64,000 bases of DNA from positions 2,914,001-2,978,000 of the forward strand of contig NZ_CP100404.1 in the NCBI RefSeq assembly GCF_024218775.1. The letters run 5' to 3'. How positions within the stretch are numbered: the first letter of the stretch is position 1; each line of letters opens with the position of its first letter. Shown here piece by piece: positions 54,044-63,214 of the stretch. The notes beneath the pieces are model-generated. The model was given only the letters and a program-made list of their open reading frames with translations. It was not told where the DNA came from and searched no databases. Position numbers and translations under genes: made by a program. The DNA is from Haloarcula marina. GTDB lineage: Archaea; Halobacteriota; Halobacteria; Halobacteriales; Haloarculaceae.

Positions 54044-55900
54044 ATGAGTGACGACACGGCACCCCGTACCGCGCAATCGGAACCATCAGCGGTGCGTTCG
54101 CGCCGACAGATCCTGCAGTACTTGGCCGCGGGCGCGCTCGGCGGAGCGACCGCTGTTGGCCTCGACCACGCTCTCGGCACGGACGGCGACACGACCGACA
54201 GCGCCAGCGAGCAGGAACGAATGTACGATATCGCCGTGTACGAAACAGACACTGGCTACGAAGCTGTCAGTTCGGGCGGCGAGACGGTCAACTCTGGCAG
54301 CGACGGATGGGCAATCCTCGAAAGTGGAATCCGTGCCGCGCCCGATAGCGGGTCGGTCTACGTCGAAGGACAGTACCAGAGCGAGTCGACAATAGAAGTA
54401 GCGAAGTCACTCACGGTGTACGGCGACGAGGCCACCATCGAGCACCGTCACGCCGGTGATTTCGTGTTCCGCTTCCAAGGTGAGGAACGATACGAAACCA
54501 CGCTCGCCGAGGAGGTGACGACGGGTTCGAACAGCATCAGATTAGCGGACACGTCTGAGATTGAGAAGGGCGATATGGTCCTCCTCGCCGAGGAAAGTGG
54601 CGCCCCCGTCCTCGGCCGAGGGCAACCCCCGGGTGAGCCACACAGCGTGCTTGGAGTCGACGGGAGAGTCGTCAGACTGGAAGACTCCGTCGTCTGGCGG
54701 GACGGCTATCCCTCCGGAACGCTGGTCTACGTTCTCGATCCGATAACGGTCCACCTATCGGGTTTCGACCTGAGCGCGCCCGCGAAAGACGAGAACTACT
54801 ACGGCGTGATGGCCTCCCAATGCCGTGATTCCACCTTCGAGGGGCTATGGATGGATAAGTTCGGAAGCCGCGCGATACTGCTGGAAGCCTGTGCGAACGT
54901 CCGCGTCCGGGACTGTACGGTGCTGCAAAGTTCCGACATTGAGGCGAGTGACGGGTACGGCATCCAGTTGTGGGCGGGTTGTCACGACGTCATCGTGGAG
55001 GGATGCGTCGCCAAGGAGTGCAGACATCCGGTGTCTGTGACCTCCGGCGGGGACCGACAGGTCCCGTCGCGGACAGTCATTGTCCGCGACTGCTTCGTCA
55101 CGTCCGACGGGGCGGGGGCGCTGAACTGTCACGGCGGCGCGGCACACGACATCAGGTTCGAGGGGTGTACGGTTCATACGTGGGGTGAGTCTGGGGTTGT
55201 CACCGGTGCGCAACGGACGAGCGTCGCTGGCTGTGAGTTCAGACTGGACGGCAACAACGCAGTCGATACGCGGGGCGACGGGCAAGAGCGAATCGTTACC
55301 GTCACCGACACGGACATCTTCGGCGCGACGAACGCTATCAAACTCAGTCAGGAGGAAGATTGGAACTACGCCCCGCTGTGGAAGCTTGTCCATCTCGAAG
55401 GCGTGCGTGCCTACGGGTGTAATCGGTTCTTCTCGCTCGGCGGCGGTCAGATAGATCGTGTGCGGGACCTGCTTCTCAGAGGGTGTTACTGGGACGAAGT
55501 CGACGAGGAGGGGATTCGGCTGTTGAACCAACTTGACGGTGGTATTATCCAAGGTAACAACTTCGGCAATGCGCCGGACCAACCACACATTCTGGCACGT
55601 GGCGACCCGGACAACGTTATCAGAAACCTTCAGATCAGCGGCAATACGTTTACGCAAGGGAATGGAGACAGAGCGTTCGTTCGACTGGCACACGGCCACC
55701 GGTGCGTCGTTTCGAACAATAGATTCGAGACGGAGTCTACCGTCCTCATGTACGTAGACGGACCAAGTTCGACCGGGAATCTGATTACGCAAAACGCGTA
55801 CTATGCTCCGGATCCACCGACAGACACGATTATGATAAATGAGGGGTCGGTCGCGACGGACAACCACGTGTACGAGACGAGTGCTGGCAGATGGCGCTGA
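54044..55900 (+). CDS. Tat-exported right-handed beta-helix protein
   Basis: The 618-residue protein has a Tat signal (RSRRQILQYLAAGALGGATA). The rest reads as a parallel beta-helix: SVYVEGQYQSESTIEVAKSL, LTVYGDEATIEHRHAGDFVF and GLWMDKFGSRAILLEACANV, followed by repeated short strands. I do not see a catalytic signature. It follows the previous Tat beta-helix gene by 57 nt on the same strand, so the two may be co-expressed. Many such proteins bind or depolymerise surface polysaccharide. The exact target is unknown. Confidence 0.72.
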   Translation: MSDDTAPRTAQSEPSAVRSRRQILQYLAAGALGGATAVGLDHALGTDGDTTDSASEQERMYDIAVYETDTGYEAVSSGGETVNSGSDGWAILESGIRAAPDSGSVYVEGQYQSESTIEVAKSLTVYGDEATIEHRHAGDFVFRFQGEERYETTLAEEVTTGSNSIRLADTSEIEKGDMVLLAEESGAPVLGRGQPPGEPHSVLGVDGRVVRLEDSVVWRDGYPSGTLVYVLDPITVHLSGFDLSAPAKDENYYGVMASQCRDSTFEGLWMDKFGSRAILLEACANVRVRDCTVLQSSDIEASDGYGIQLWAGCHDVIVEGCVAKECRHPVSVTSGGDRQVPSRTVIVRDCFVTSDGAGALNCHGGAAHDIRFEGCTVHTWGESGVVTGAQRTSVAGCEFRLDGNNAVDTRGDGQERIVTVTDTDIFGATNAIKLSQEEDWNYAPLWKLVHLEGVRAYGCNRFFSLGGGQIDRVRDLLLRGCYWDEVDEEGIRLLNQLDGGIIQGNNFGNAPDQPHILARGDPDNVIRNLQISGNTFTQGNGDRAFVRLAHGHRCVVSNNRFETESTVLMYVDGPSSTGNLITQNAYYAPDPPTDTIMINEGSVATDNHVYETSAGRWR

Positions 55901-56035
55901 CGGCCGTCGATGCGTCACTCTGGACTCGACTACTGACGGCGGTCAGTCTCCACGTCCGTTTGCCGGGCATCTAACACTGCCCTAATCGGAGTACTTCGTT
56001 GCTAACAATCACACACAGGATTCTACCTGCGACCA

Positions 56036-57433
56036 GTGACGAACCGACAGAGCATCGTCTGGATAACGCTCGAAAGCATCAGGTACGATCACACATCTCT
56101 GAGTGACTACGACCGCGACACGACTCCCTCGCTCCAGCGAATCGCGGATGGCACGGAGGGGAACTCCTTCGATCACTGCATCAGCCACGGCAATTGGACG
56201 GGAACGTCGTCAGCGTCAATTCTGACCGGAACGACCCCGCCGACACACGGGATTTTCGGAGAGAGCAGCCTCGTCCTCTCGGAGGACATTGAGACGATCC
56301 CAGAGCTACTCCCCGAAGAGATGACCACACAGAGCCTCGTTTCAAATCCGAATGCCGGTCCGGCGAGGGGTCTCGACCGCGGGTTCGACGACCTGCGATA
56401 CGTCGTCCCATCGAGACTGCGGGACGACGTGGGGCTTTGGACGATGGCGAAATCCACACCTCAGCTCTGGTCCCACGGCGGGGGTCTCACCGCAGATATC
56501 GACCGCCACAAGGGTCTCACGTCGTATATGACGGTCGACCTCGCCAAGCGCTTCGTCGCATCGCAGGACGATCCCTACTTCATGTACCTCCATCTCGGAA
56601 GCAGTCACCACCCGTACTTACCCCCAGCGGCGTACCTAGACGCCTTCACAGACGAACTCACTATCAGTCCACAGCAGGCGCTGGACATCGCCCAATCGCG
56701 GTACGAGGACATCCACGAACTAATCGCCGATGGCGGACTGTCCCCGGACGAACGGCAGGCGGTCGAGGCGATGTACGACGCCGTCATATCCCACGTCGAC
56801 TACTGCGTAGGCGAACTCTTCGACGCCATCCAGCGAAACAGCGACGATACTATCGTCGTTGTCACGGCTGACCACGGCGACCTCCTCGATGAGTACGACT
56901 TGGCCGGGCACAAGTTCGTCTTAGACGACGCGCTCATACACGTCCCGCTCGTAACGCATGGACTCGACGGAGTCGACCACCAAACCGGGGAAGTAGTCCA
57001 GCACATCGACGTCCTCGAAACCGCGTTATCGCAAATTGGCGTCGAATCGCTGCAGTTCGAAGGTAGCAATCTGAGGACCGATAGCCGTACGCTCGCGGTG
57101 ACCCAGCGGTCCGGCAACAACGCACAGGAGAACCTGAAGCAGGTCCGCGAGTACGACCCAAAGTACGAACTCCCGATTCGACACCTACAGACGGCCACCT
57201 CCTTCCGGTCGACAGAGGATAAGTTGGTCCACAGCGAGGACGCGGTCGAACTGTTCGCGTTGCCCGACGAGCAGACTAACCTGAAAGACCGGCATTCGGA
57301 GAAGTACGAGGAGATGCTGACCGAAGCGAGACGCTGGCTCGACGAGCACGAAACCAGACCCGCCGCCGAGCGAGAGCAGGAACTGGACTCCGATATCAAA
57401 GACCACCTCTCGGATATGGGGTACCTCGTTTAG
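56036..57433 (+). CDS. Sulfatase-like hydrolase of the alkaline phosphatase superfamily
   Basis: The 465-residue protein starts with GTG 56036, MTNRQSIVWITLESIRYDHT. Glu13 stands where most relatives have the first metal-binding Asp. The nucleophile region is GNWTGTSSASILTGTTPPTH, with Thr57 or Ser58 in the place of Cys. YFMYLHLGSSHHPYLPP and VVVTADHGDLLDEYDLAGHK follow. It ends SDMGYLV, close to the shared tail. The missing Cys and the Glu13 mean that it is probably not a classic sulfatase. It is a plus-strand neighbour of the next sulfatase-like gene, 92 nt away. Confidence 0.75.
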   Translation: MTNRQSIVWITLESIRYDHTSLSDYDRDTTPSLQRIADGTEGNSFDHCISHGNWTGTSSASILTGTTPPTHGIFGESSLVLSEDIETIPELLPEEMTTQSLVSNPNAGPARGLDRGFDDLRYVVPSRLRDDVGLWTMAKSTPQLWSHGGGLTADIDRHKGLTSYMTVDLAKRFVASQDDPYFMYLHLGSSHHPYLPPAAYLDAFTDELTISPQQALDIAQSRYEDIHELIADGGLSPDERQAVEAMYDAVISHVDYCVGELFDAIQRNSDDTIVVVTADHGDLLDEYDLAGHKFVLDDALIHVPLVTHGLDGVDHQTGEVVQHIDVLETALSQIGVESLQFEGSNLRTDSRTLAVTQRSGNNAQENLKQVREYDPKYELPIRHLQTATSFRSTEDKLVHSEDAVELFALPDEQTNLKDRHSEKYEEMLTEARRWLDEHETRPAAEREQELDSDIKDHLSDMGYLV

Positions 57434-57525
57434 AGCCGTGAGACGGAACCCGTTCCCGACGACCGATCGAAGCGAGTTCGGAACAGCGCGGAGCGCCCTC
57501 CAAATTACCGGTCTAACCCGACATC

Positions 57526-58431
57526 ATGTACTCGATTGAACAACTCTGGTCCGGGGTGAAACATCCCGAGTTGATATTCTCGAAGGTCAACGGGATGCTC
57601 AACCAATGGCGAGTCGGAGAGCGATATTACCCCGGGGGCGTCGACGTGTTTGACGAGGACTGGGACAACCTCATCATTCTCGATGCCTGCCGATACGATT
57701 TCTTCGTGCGACAGGTGTCACTCCCGGGAACGACCGAGAGGCGAACCTCGCGAGGGGCGACGAGCCGAGAGTTCATTCGCGGTAACTTCACGAACAGAGA
57801 CGCACACGACACGGTCTACGTCTCGGCAAACCCGTGGTTTCTCAGGCTACACGAACGTATCGGCGGCGAAGTCCACGACTACGTGAACCTCCACACCGAC
57901 GAGAAGCGCGATGCGGTCGGCGGACTCACGACGAGACCCGAAACGGTCACGGAACACGCCGTCGAGGCCCACGACACGTATCCGAACAAGCGACTCATCA
58001 TCCACTACTTGCAGCCCCACCAGCCGTACCTGACCGATTTCGGTCGCGAGAACTTCGATTTCCACAGGGACGCGGTGCTGTCGGTGAAGCGAAGTGACGT
58101 CGACAGAGGCGATGTGATCCGGGCCTATCGTGAGAACCTCGACCTCGTTCTCGGCGAAGTAGGATCCCTCGTCGACTCGCTCACGGGAAAGACGGTCATC
58201 ACGGCCGACCACGGAGAACTGTTGGGCGAGCGCGAACGACCGATTCCGGTTCGAGGGTTCGGACACCCCGGCGGGGTGTACGTCGACGAGTTACTCGAAG
58301 TCCCCTGGCACGTACTCGAGACCAGCCCACGAAAGGAAATCGTCGCGGAGAAGCCAGCCGCCGCACTGGACGAGCAGATAGACCACGAAGCGGTCGAACA
58401 GCAACTGGAGGACCTCGGCTATCGCATGTGA
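57526..58431 (+). CDS. Short sulfatase-like protein
   Basis: The 301-residue protein is shorter than normal sulfatases. It has an N-terminal extension of about 45 residues, DNLIILDACRYDFFVRQVSL with Asp53, a possible nucleophile Thr79 or Ser80 in SRGATSREFIRGNF, FLRLHERIGGEVHDYVNLHT, LIIHYLQPHQPYLTDFG, and the second metal site VITADHGELLGERE. It ends EDLGYRM. It is a compact member of the alkaline phosphatase superfamily and resembles sulfatase-like proteins found in archaeal glycan loci. The substrate is not known. Confidence 0.75.
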   Translation: MYSIEQLWSGVKHPELIFSKVNGMLNQWRVGERYYPGGVDVFDEDWDNLIILDACRYDFFVRQVSLPGTTERRTSRGATSREFIRGNFTNRDAHDTVYVSANPWFLRLHERIGGEVHDYVNLHTDEKRDAVGGLTTRPETVTEHAVEAHDTYPNKRLIIHYLQPHQPYLTDFGRENFDFHRDAVLSVKRSDVDRGDVIRAYRENLDLVLGEVGSLVDSLTGKTVITADHGELLGERERPIPVRGFGHPGGVYVDELLEVPWHVLETSPRKEIVAEKPAAALDEQIDHEAVEQQLEDLGYRM

Positions 58432-58511
58432 GCCGACCGCCGTAATCCGAGTCGACGACGAGTTCGATGGGAGATGCTATCGGTCGCCGAGAAACCCTCG
58501 CAGGACGATAC

Positions 58512-60020
58512 CTAGAGGGCTGCCCAGATTTTCGCCATCGATTCGGTGACCACGTCGTCGAGGTCCTGGGTCGCGTCGATGTCGACGACTCGGGCGTCCG
58601 GGATTTCGATTTTGTCCGCCTGTGCCGTCCGCGTTTTCGCCCTCTCCAGCGTGTTCTCGGGCTTTCGATCCACGGCAGTCTCCGGCGGAATAGAGAGCCG
58701 AATCACGAGGTCCGGCGGATACTGCTGGGCAATCTCGTATGGACGCCGTTCGACCGCCGCCAGTTTCCGCTTTGCGACGTGCCACGAACTTCGCCAGTGG
58801 TCCAACTGGGGGCTGTCGGGCGAGTCAGCGTCGACGGTCGGGTACCTGTCGGTGATGACGACGTAGCCGTTGTTCCGCGCCGTGTTCATCTTCGTTAGCT
58901 TCCGCATCTTGTCGAGCGAGATGGAGAACACCGCAATTGTGTCCCAAAGTGTATACAGGGGTGACGATTTGATGTTCTCGGCCGTCGAGTTCTCGGTGGA
59001 CTCACCCTCCGTTTCGGAGCGCCGCTGCTGGTCGTCGTTCGAGAGCAGTTGCGCTGCCAGCCATCGCTCGAATCGCTTCGGGAACAGGAGCGCGCTCTCG
59101 GCGCTGTCGCCGTGGCCGAAGTAAATCTGCTCCGTATCGGTAATCCAGCCGATCTCGTCGGCCACTCGTTTCGAGACCGTCGATTTTCCGGACCCGTCCG
59201 CTCCGATGAACGCAACCGAGATACCGCCTTTTTTGACGAGCTTCTGGTAGGGAAAGTTCAGCCCGAGCGTTTTGTCGTTTCCTTTCACTGCTATCGACTG
59301 GAGTTCCTGTTTGGCCGCGACGAGCCCGCCCCAGACCTTCCCGTGTCGCCGGTACTGTTCGAACACCTCGGGGAGTGAAGAACGAAGCTTCCGAAGTCGC
59401 CAGACGGACGGTCCGTTCTCGTAGAGAGCGAGGACCGCGTCTACGCAGTCGGTTCCGAGCAGTCGTTCAGTGGCACGCTCAAGTTCCGCTGCCGTCACGG
59501 TGTGCCGTAAGTCAGTGAACTCCGTCCGGACATCGCCGCGGACCAACGGGATTCCCAGCGGCTCGAAGACGTAGTTTCGCCACCGGAGCTTCAGCGCGTA
59601 TCGGACCAACAGCAACAGCAGTTCGTGCCGGGGATGGACCATGTAGATACCGGTGTCTTCGTCTCTGACCCTGTCGGTCAGTAGCTGCTCCTCCCACGGC
59701 AGTCTGAACTCTTTCAGAAACGGTCGGCCCAAGACGAGTCGGTAGTGCAGGTGGAGGTGAATAACTGTTCCAGAGCGAGCGTCGAAGCCGATGAAATCTT
59801 CCAGAGACGGGTAGTTCGAGTACGTAGACGTTTGGAGAAGCTTAAAATTCAACTCGCTCAGGAGCTTTCTCACCAGCTCCTCCTCAGCAGGATCCACGAG
59901 AATATCTAGATCGGCTTCCCCGTCGGCAGATTCCGATAAATAGGTGTTACTCTTCCAGTGACAGTATCGGATGTCTTCGTCCTCCAGCCTGTTCGACAGC
60001 CTTTCACAGATTGCAAGCAT
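58512..60020 (-). CDS. Fusion of a nucleotidyltransferase-like domain and a thymidylate-kinase-like P-loop kinase
   Basis: The 502-residue protein has an N-terminal domain of about 210 residues with RYCHWKSNTYLSESADGEAD and DLDILVDPAEEELVRKLLSE, where Asp-x-Asp and the preceding Ser resemble the metal site of the nucleotidyltransferase fold (NTP_transf_5-like). Then VIHLHLHYRLVLGRPF and RHELLLLLVRYALKLRWRN follow. The C-terminal domain has Walker A AFIGADGSGKSTVSKRVADE, an Arg-rich lid and YVVITDRYPTVDADSP, resembling thymidylate kinase. The fused pair may phosphorylate and activate, or transfer a nucleotide to, a small molecule or sugar. It is next to a ParB-like protein. Confidence 0.7.
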   Translation of the reverse strand: MLAICERLSNRLEDEDIRYCHWKSNTYLSESADGEADLDILVDPAEEELVRKLLSELNFKLLQTSTYSNYPSLEDFIGFDARSGTVIHLHLHYRLVLGRPFLKEFRLPWEEQLLTDRVRDEDTGIYMVHPRHELLLLLVRYALKLRWRNYVFEPLGIPLVRGDVRTEFTDLRHTVTAAELERATERLLGTDCVDAVLALYENGPSVWRLRKLRSSLPEVFEQYRRHGKVWGGLVAAKQELQSIAVKGNDKTLGLNFPYQKLVKKGGISVAFIGADGSGKSTVSKRVADEIGWITDTEQIYFGHGDSAESALLFPKRFERWLAAQLLSNDDQQRRSETEGESTENSTAENIKSSPLYTLWDTIAVFSISLDKMRKLTKMNTARNNGYVVITDRYPTVDADSPDSPQLDHWRSSWHVAKRKLAAVERRPYEIAQQYPPDLVIRLSIPPETAVDRKPENTLERAKTRTAQADKIEIPDARVVDIDATQDLDDVVTESMAKIWAAL

Positions 60021-60090
60021 GGATTTGTCTCAACGACCCTACGGGAACCGTTCCGTCCAACAGATATTGTAAAAGGGACACTATCGGCCG

Positions 60091-60915
60091 TTAGTCGGCG
60101 TCTCGTCGGGTTTCGGTCGGTGGATCGCCTCGCGGAGACTGCAGACTCCGCCGGTTGGTGCGGTGCAACACGTCGGCGAGCGAATCGATATCGGCAGCCC
60201 CGTCGACGAACTCTCGGTGGATGACAAGTGTTCGAACGGGAACACGTTCGATACCGAGTAGCTTCGAGAGGAACAATCGGTGGCGACCGTCACTGGCGAA
60301 CAGTAGCTCACCGTCCCGAGCGACGTTCACGGTTATCTCGTGGTACGGATCGGAAAATACCCAGGCAGAGTTCTCCTCAGCGTGTCTGTCGAACCCGTTA
60401 GTTTCGAGAGAACGATATAGTCGGTCCAAGTACCGACACTGCGCGTGGATACTCTGTCTATCGGGACACTTCCCGTACCAAGCGGTCTCTCCGCCCGCGA
60501 CTGTCTCGACTTGTTGTTGCACGAACTCGGTCGATAGCCAGTCGGTGCCCTCCTCAAAGTGCGCCTTCATCGCCTCATACAGACCGTGTTCCGCTATCGG
60601 GGTGCCGAGCCAGTCCCGTGAAACGTCTCTCGTGTTGTATCGGTCCCAGTCACCATCCCTGATTTCGCCGAATCTCCGCCGTCGGTGGAAGAACGTCGGC
60701 GTGTGCTTGGCGATTCGCTCGGGACTCACCCAGACGAGTTCCAACGGAGAGACGCCCAGTTCGGACCGAAAGTCCGAGGTATAGGACTTGAGCAAATGAT
60801 ACACGACGGTCTTTCGACACTGAGAGCGAATCAACTGAGGAACGTCACGCAGGTCGACACGAGTGGGGACCGGCGAAAGGTAGTTTTGGATACCCGTCCG
60901 GAGGTCGACGTCCAT
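60091..60915 (-). CDS. ParB/sulfiredoxin-fold-like protein, function unknown
   Basis: With ATG 60915 the protein has 274 residues, beginning MDVDLRTGIQNYLSPVPTRV; an earlier start at 61020 would add 35 residues of low family likelihood. Towards the C-terminus it has LLFASDGRHRLFLSKLLGIE followed by RVPVRTLVIH, the DGxHR-type motif of ParB-like proteins in which a nucleotide-binding loop leads to an Arg. Elsewhere it has FHRRRRFGEIRDGDWDRYN. It lies in a minus-strand row of the kinase fusion and two glycosyltransferases. In archaea a ParB-fold protein (SerK) acts as an ATP-dependent serine kinase, so a kinase role is possible, but this is inference. Confidence 0.55.
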   Translation of the reverse strand: MDVDLRTGIQNYLSPVPTRVDLRDVPQLIRSQCRKTVVYHLLKSYTSDFRSELGVSPLELVWVSPERIAKHTPTFFHRRRRFGEIRDGDWDRYNTRDVSRDWLGTPIAEHGLYEAMKAHFEEGTDWLSTEFVQQQVETVAGGETAWYGKCPDRQSIHAQCRYLDRLYRSLETNGFDRHAEENSAWVFSDPYHEITVNVARDGELLFASDGRHRLFLSKLLGIERVPVRTLVIHREFVDGAADIDSLADVLHRTNRRSLQSPRGDPPTETRRDAD

Positions 60916-61080
60916 CGTTGGCCGATAGACCGCCGGTTTCCCGTTAGTTATAGACTCCTTTGGCCGCGGTAATCCGTCGTCCCGTCTCGGTGATTGGGCT
61001 ATAGCACCGTGAAATCCCATCGACCTTCGAGACGGCGGTCACCCGCTCGGCACGCGCCTCACACGGAGTTCGGCCACCGG

Positions 61081-62169
61081 TCAGCTATCCCCGGCTACTT
61101 CCCAGTACAACGACGCGTGTTCTGCGGCGACTCGCTCCATCGAGAACGTCGACATCGCGGTCTGGTACCCCCTGTCGGCGAGGTGTCGACAGTCCTTCCC
61201 GTGGATTCGCTGCATCGTCCCCGCAAGCGTCTCCGGTTCTCCGACCGGACAGAGGTACCCAGTCGTGTCGTGCTCGACGATTTCGCGGACACCCGGAATG
61301 TCTGTCGAGATAACGGGGAGTTCCGCTGCCATCGCCTCGATGTGTGTCGTCGGCAGACCCTCCTTGGACGACGACGAGACGAACGCGTCCGCGCAGGCGT
61401 AGTAGGGCTCGATGGAATCGACGAACCCCGTGATGGTCACGCTCTCCGAGAGGCCTTTCTCCGAGACGATGGCTTCGAGGTCGCTGCGTAGTGGCCCGTC
61501 GCCGACGACGACGAGATGGGCGTCCGGTGCGTCGAGTCGCTCCATAGCGCTGATGAGGTCCCATTGTCGTTTCACGTCCACACAGCGAGCGACGTTGAGA
61601 AACACCGTCTCGGCTGACTGGACGCGTTTCGGAACGTTGGCCGGGTCCGCCGCGGCGACGCGGCCGTTGAACGCCTCGACATCAATTGCGTTGTAGATGA
61701 CGCGCATCCGCGGGTCGTTTCCGTATGACTGGCGAACCCCATCGGAAACGCAGACTATCTGTTCTGAGAGCGGGCGGGTCGCGTGTTCGACGGCCCGCTT
61801 CAGGGGTGGCCGCTTCTCTTCGACGTTGTGGTAAGTCGAAACGTGTGGCAGCGACAACCCCAGACAAGCCAATCGGCCGACAAGGTCGGAAAACGCGAGA
61901 TGGGAATGAACCACGTCGACATCGAGTTCTCGCAGGCGAGAGAGCAGTCGCGCCGTGCCGTTGCCGACGGACGCAATCGCGACGTCGACGCCGAGGACGG
62001 AGAGTTCGACACCGCTCTCTTCGAACGCCTCTTCGAGTTCGCCGCGTCGGTTCGAAGCGACGACCACGGGGTCAACATCGTTGCGTTGGTCCAGTTCGAC
62101 CGCCAAGTCCTTAACCAACCGCTCTGCACCGCCGCCGTTGAAGTCGTTGAGGAGGAGACAGGGTCGCAT
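61081..62169 (-). CDS. GT4 family glycosyltransferase
   Basis: Start ATG 62169 gives 362 residues beginning MRPCLLLNDFNGGGAERLVK, with the GGGAER N-terminal loop of GT4 enzymes. It then has VDVVHSHLAFSDLVGRLACL, VIYNAIDVEAFNGRVAAADP, VTITGFVDSIEPYYACADAF and SSSKEGLPTTHIEAMAAELP, with the EX7E signature. The longer open frame upstream would add 19 residues that are not family-like. Only 7 nt separate it from the next glycosyltransferase gene upstream, so they form a unit. It transfers a sugar from a nucleotide donor to a glycan acceptor. Confidence 0.86.
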   Translation of the reverse strand: MRPCLLLNDFNGGGAERLVKDLAVELDQRNDVDPVVVASNRRGELEEAFEESGVELSVLGVDVAIASVGNGTARLLSRLRELDVDVVHSHLAFSDLVGRLACLGLSLPHVSTYHNVEEKRPPLKRAVEHATRPLSEQIVCVSDGVRQSYGNDPRMRVIYNAIDVEAFNGRVAAADPANVPKRVQSAETVFLNVARCVDVKRQWDLISAMERLDAPDAHLVVVGDGPLRSDLEAIVSEKGLSESVTITGFVDSIEPYYACADAFVSSSSKEGLPTTHIEAMAAELPVISTDIPGVREIVEHDTTGYLCPVGEPETLAGTMQRIHGKDCRHLADRGYQTAMSTFSMERVAAEHASLYWEVAGDS

Positions 62170-62176
62170 ATGGGTC

Positions 62177-63214
62177 CTACCTCGGTGAGCGATGGTCAGC
62201 CAGTAGCGATTCATAAATCGACTCAATTCGTTCGCCCATCCGTTGGAGGCTCACTTCTCTCACGTGTACTCTCCCGTCAGATCGCTCGCCGGTTTCGAGT
62301 ACCGACACGACCGCGTCGACCAACTCCGCGTCGTTCGAACACACGTACGAGTTCTCCACCGGTCCCAGTCGCCGTCTCGTGTCACCCACGTCCGTGGACA
62401 CGACGGGGAGATTGCACGCCATCGCCTCTTTGACCGTGTTGGGAGACCCCTCACGGAGAGAGGGAAGTAACAGCGCGTCCGCCGCGTTGTAGTACAGCGG
62501 CATCTCGTCGTGGTCTGCGTCGTGAACGTCCTGTAACCGCACCGTCTCCTCGAACGACCGGTTCACCCGTTCGACGGTTCGCTTCGCGACGTGGTAGCGC
62601 TTCTTCTCGTGCCCTTTGTGATATGGGAAAATCACGTGCCTGTCGTCGGCGTCCCAACCGACCGCTTCTCTCGCTTCTACCTGCGGCATCGGCTCGAATA
62701 CCGACAGGTCAACGCCGCTCGGAATTATCGTCGCGTCGCACGGTAGCGCGTCTTTCATCTCCTGGCTTCGGACGATGACGTGGTCGCTCTGCGTGGCACA
62801 GAGCTTCGTTATTTTCGGTTGCAACCCCGCCAGTCGGTCGCCCAGCAGGTCGTCGCCCCAGAACGTCATCACGACCGGTCGGTTCGGTTGGAGCAGTCCC
62901 AGCGGCGCGACAACGCCTGAGTTAACGTGAACGATGTCGTAGTCTTCGGCCAGCGAGGCTTGCAGTATCTTCGGATACAGCATCGACCCGCGAACAGCGT
63001 AGTAAATCGGGTTGTGGCCAGCGATACTGTCTAACAGTCCCTCGTGAATGCTTCTGTCTCCGTGAACGTGGCCGTCCTGACGGAAATCACCCTGATACAG
63101 TGCGTCACATTCGATTCCGCGCTCTTCGAGTATCCGTACTTGATCGAGGAAGAACTCCATGCCAGCGCTGGAAATCTGTAGCACTTTCAGCGAGTGGCCG
63201 TTTGCGGTACTCAC
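62177..63214 (-). CDS. GT4 family glycosyltransferase
   Basis: The 345-residue protein starts MSTANGHSLKVLQISSAGME, has YDIVHVNSGVVAPLGLLQPN, the linker HVIFPYHKGHEKKRYHVAKR and a donor motif SLREGSPNTVKEAMACNLPV with the EX7E glutamates. It is the first gene of a minus-strand row that includes the GT4 at 61081, the ParB-like gene and the kinase fusion. The promoter region to its right is long and has no gene. The sugar linkage made cannot be read. Confidence 0.86.
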   Translation of the reverse strand: MSTANGHSLKVLQISSAGMEFFLDQVRILEERGIECDALYQGDFRQDGHVHGDRSIHEGLLDSIAGHNPIYYAVRGSMLYPKILQASLAEDYDIVHVNSGVVAPLGLLQPNRPVVMTFWGDDLLGDRLAGLQPKITKLCATQSDHVIVRSQEMKDALPCDATIIPSGVDLSVFEPMPQVEAREAVGWDADDRHVIFPYHKGHEKKRYHVAKRTVERVNRSFEETVRLQDVHDADHDEMPLYYNAADALLLPSLREGSPNTVKEAMACNLPVVSTDVGDTRRRLGPVENSYVCSNDAELVDAVVSVLETGERSDGRVHVREVSLQRMGERIESIYESLLADHRSPR

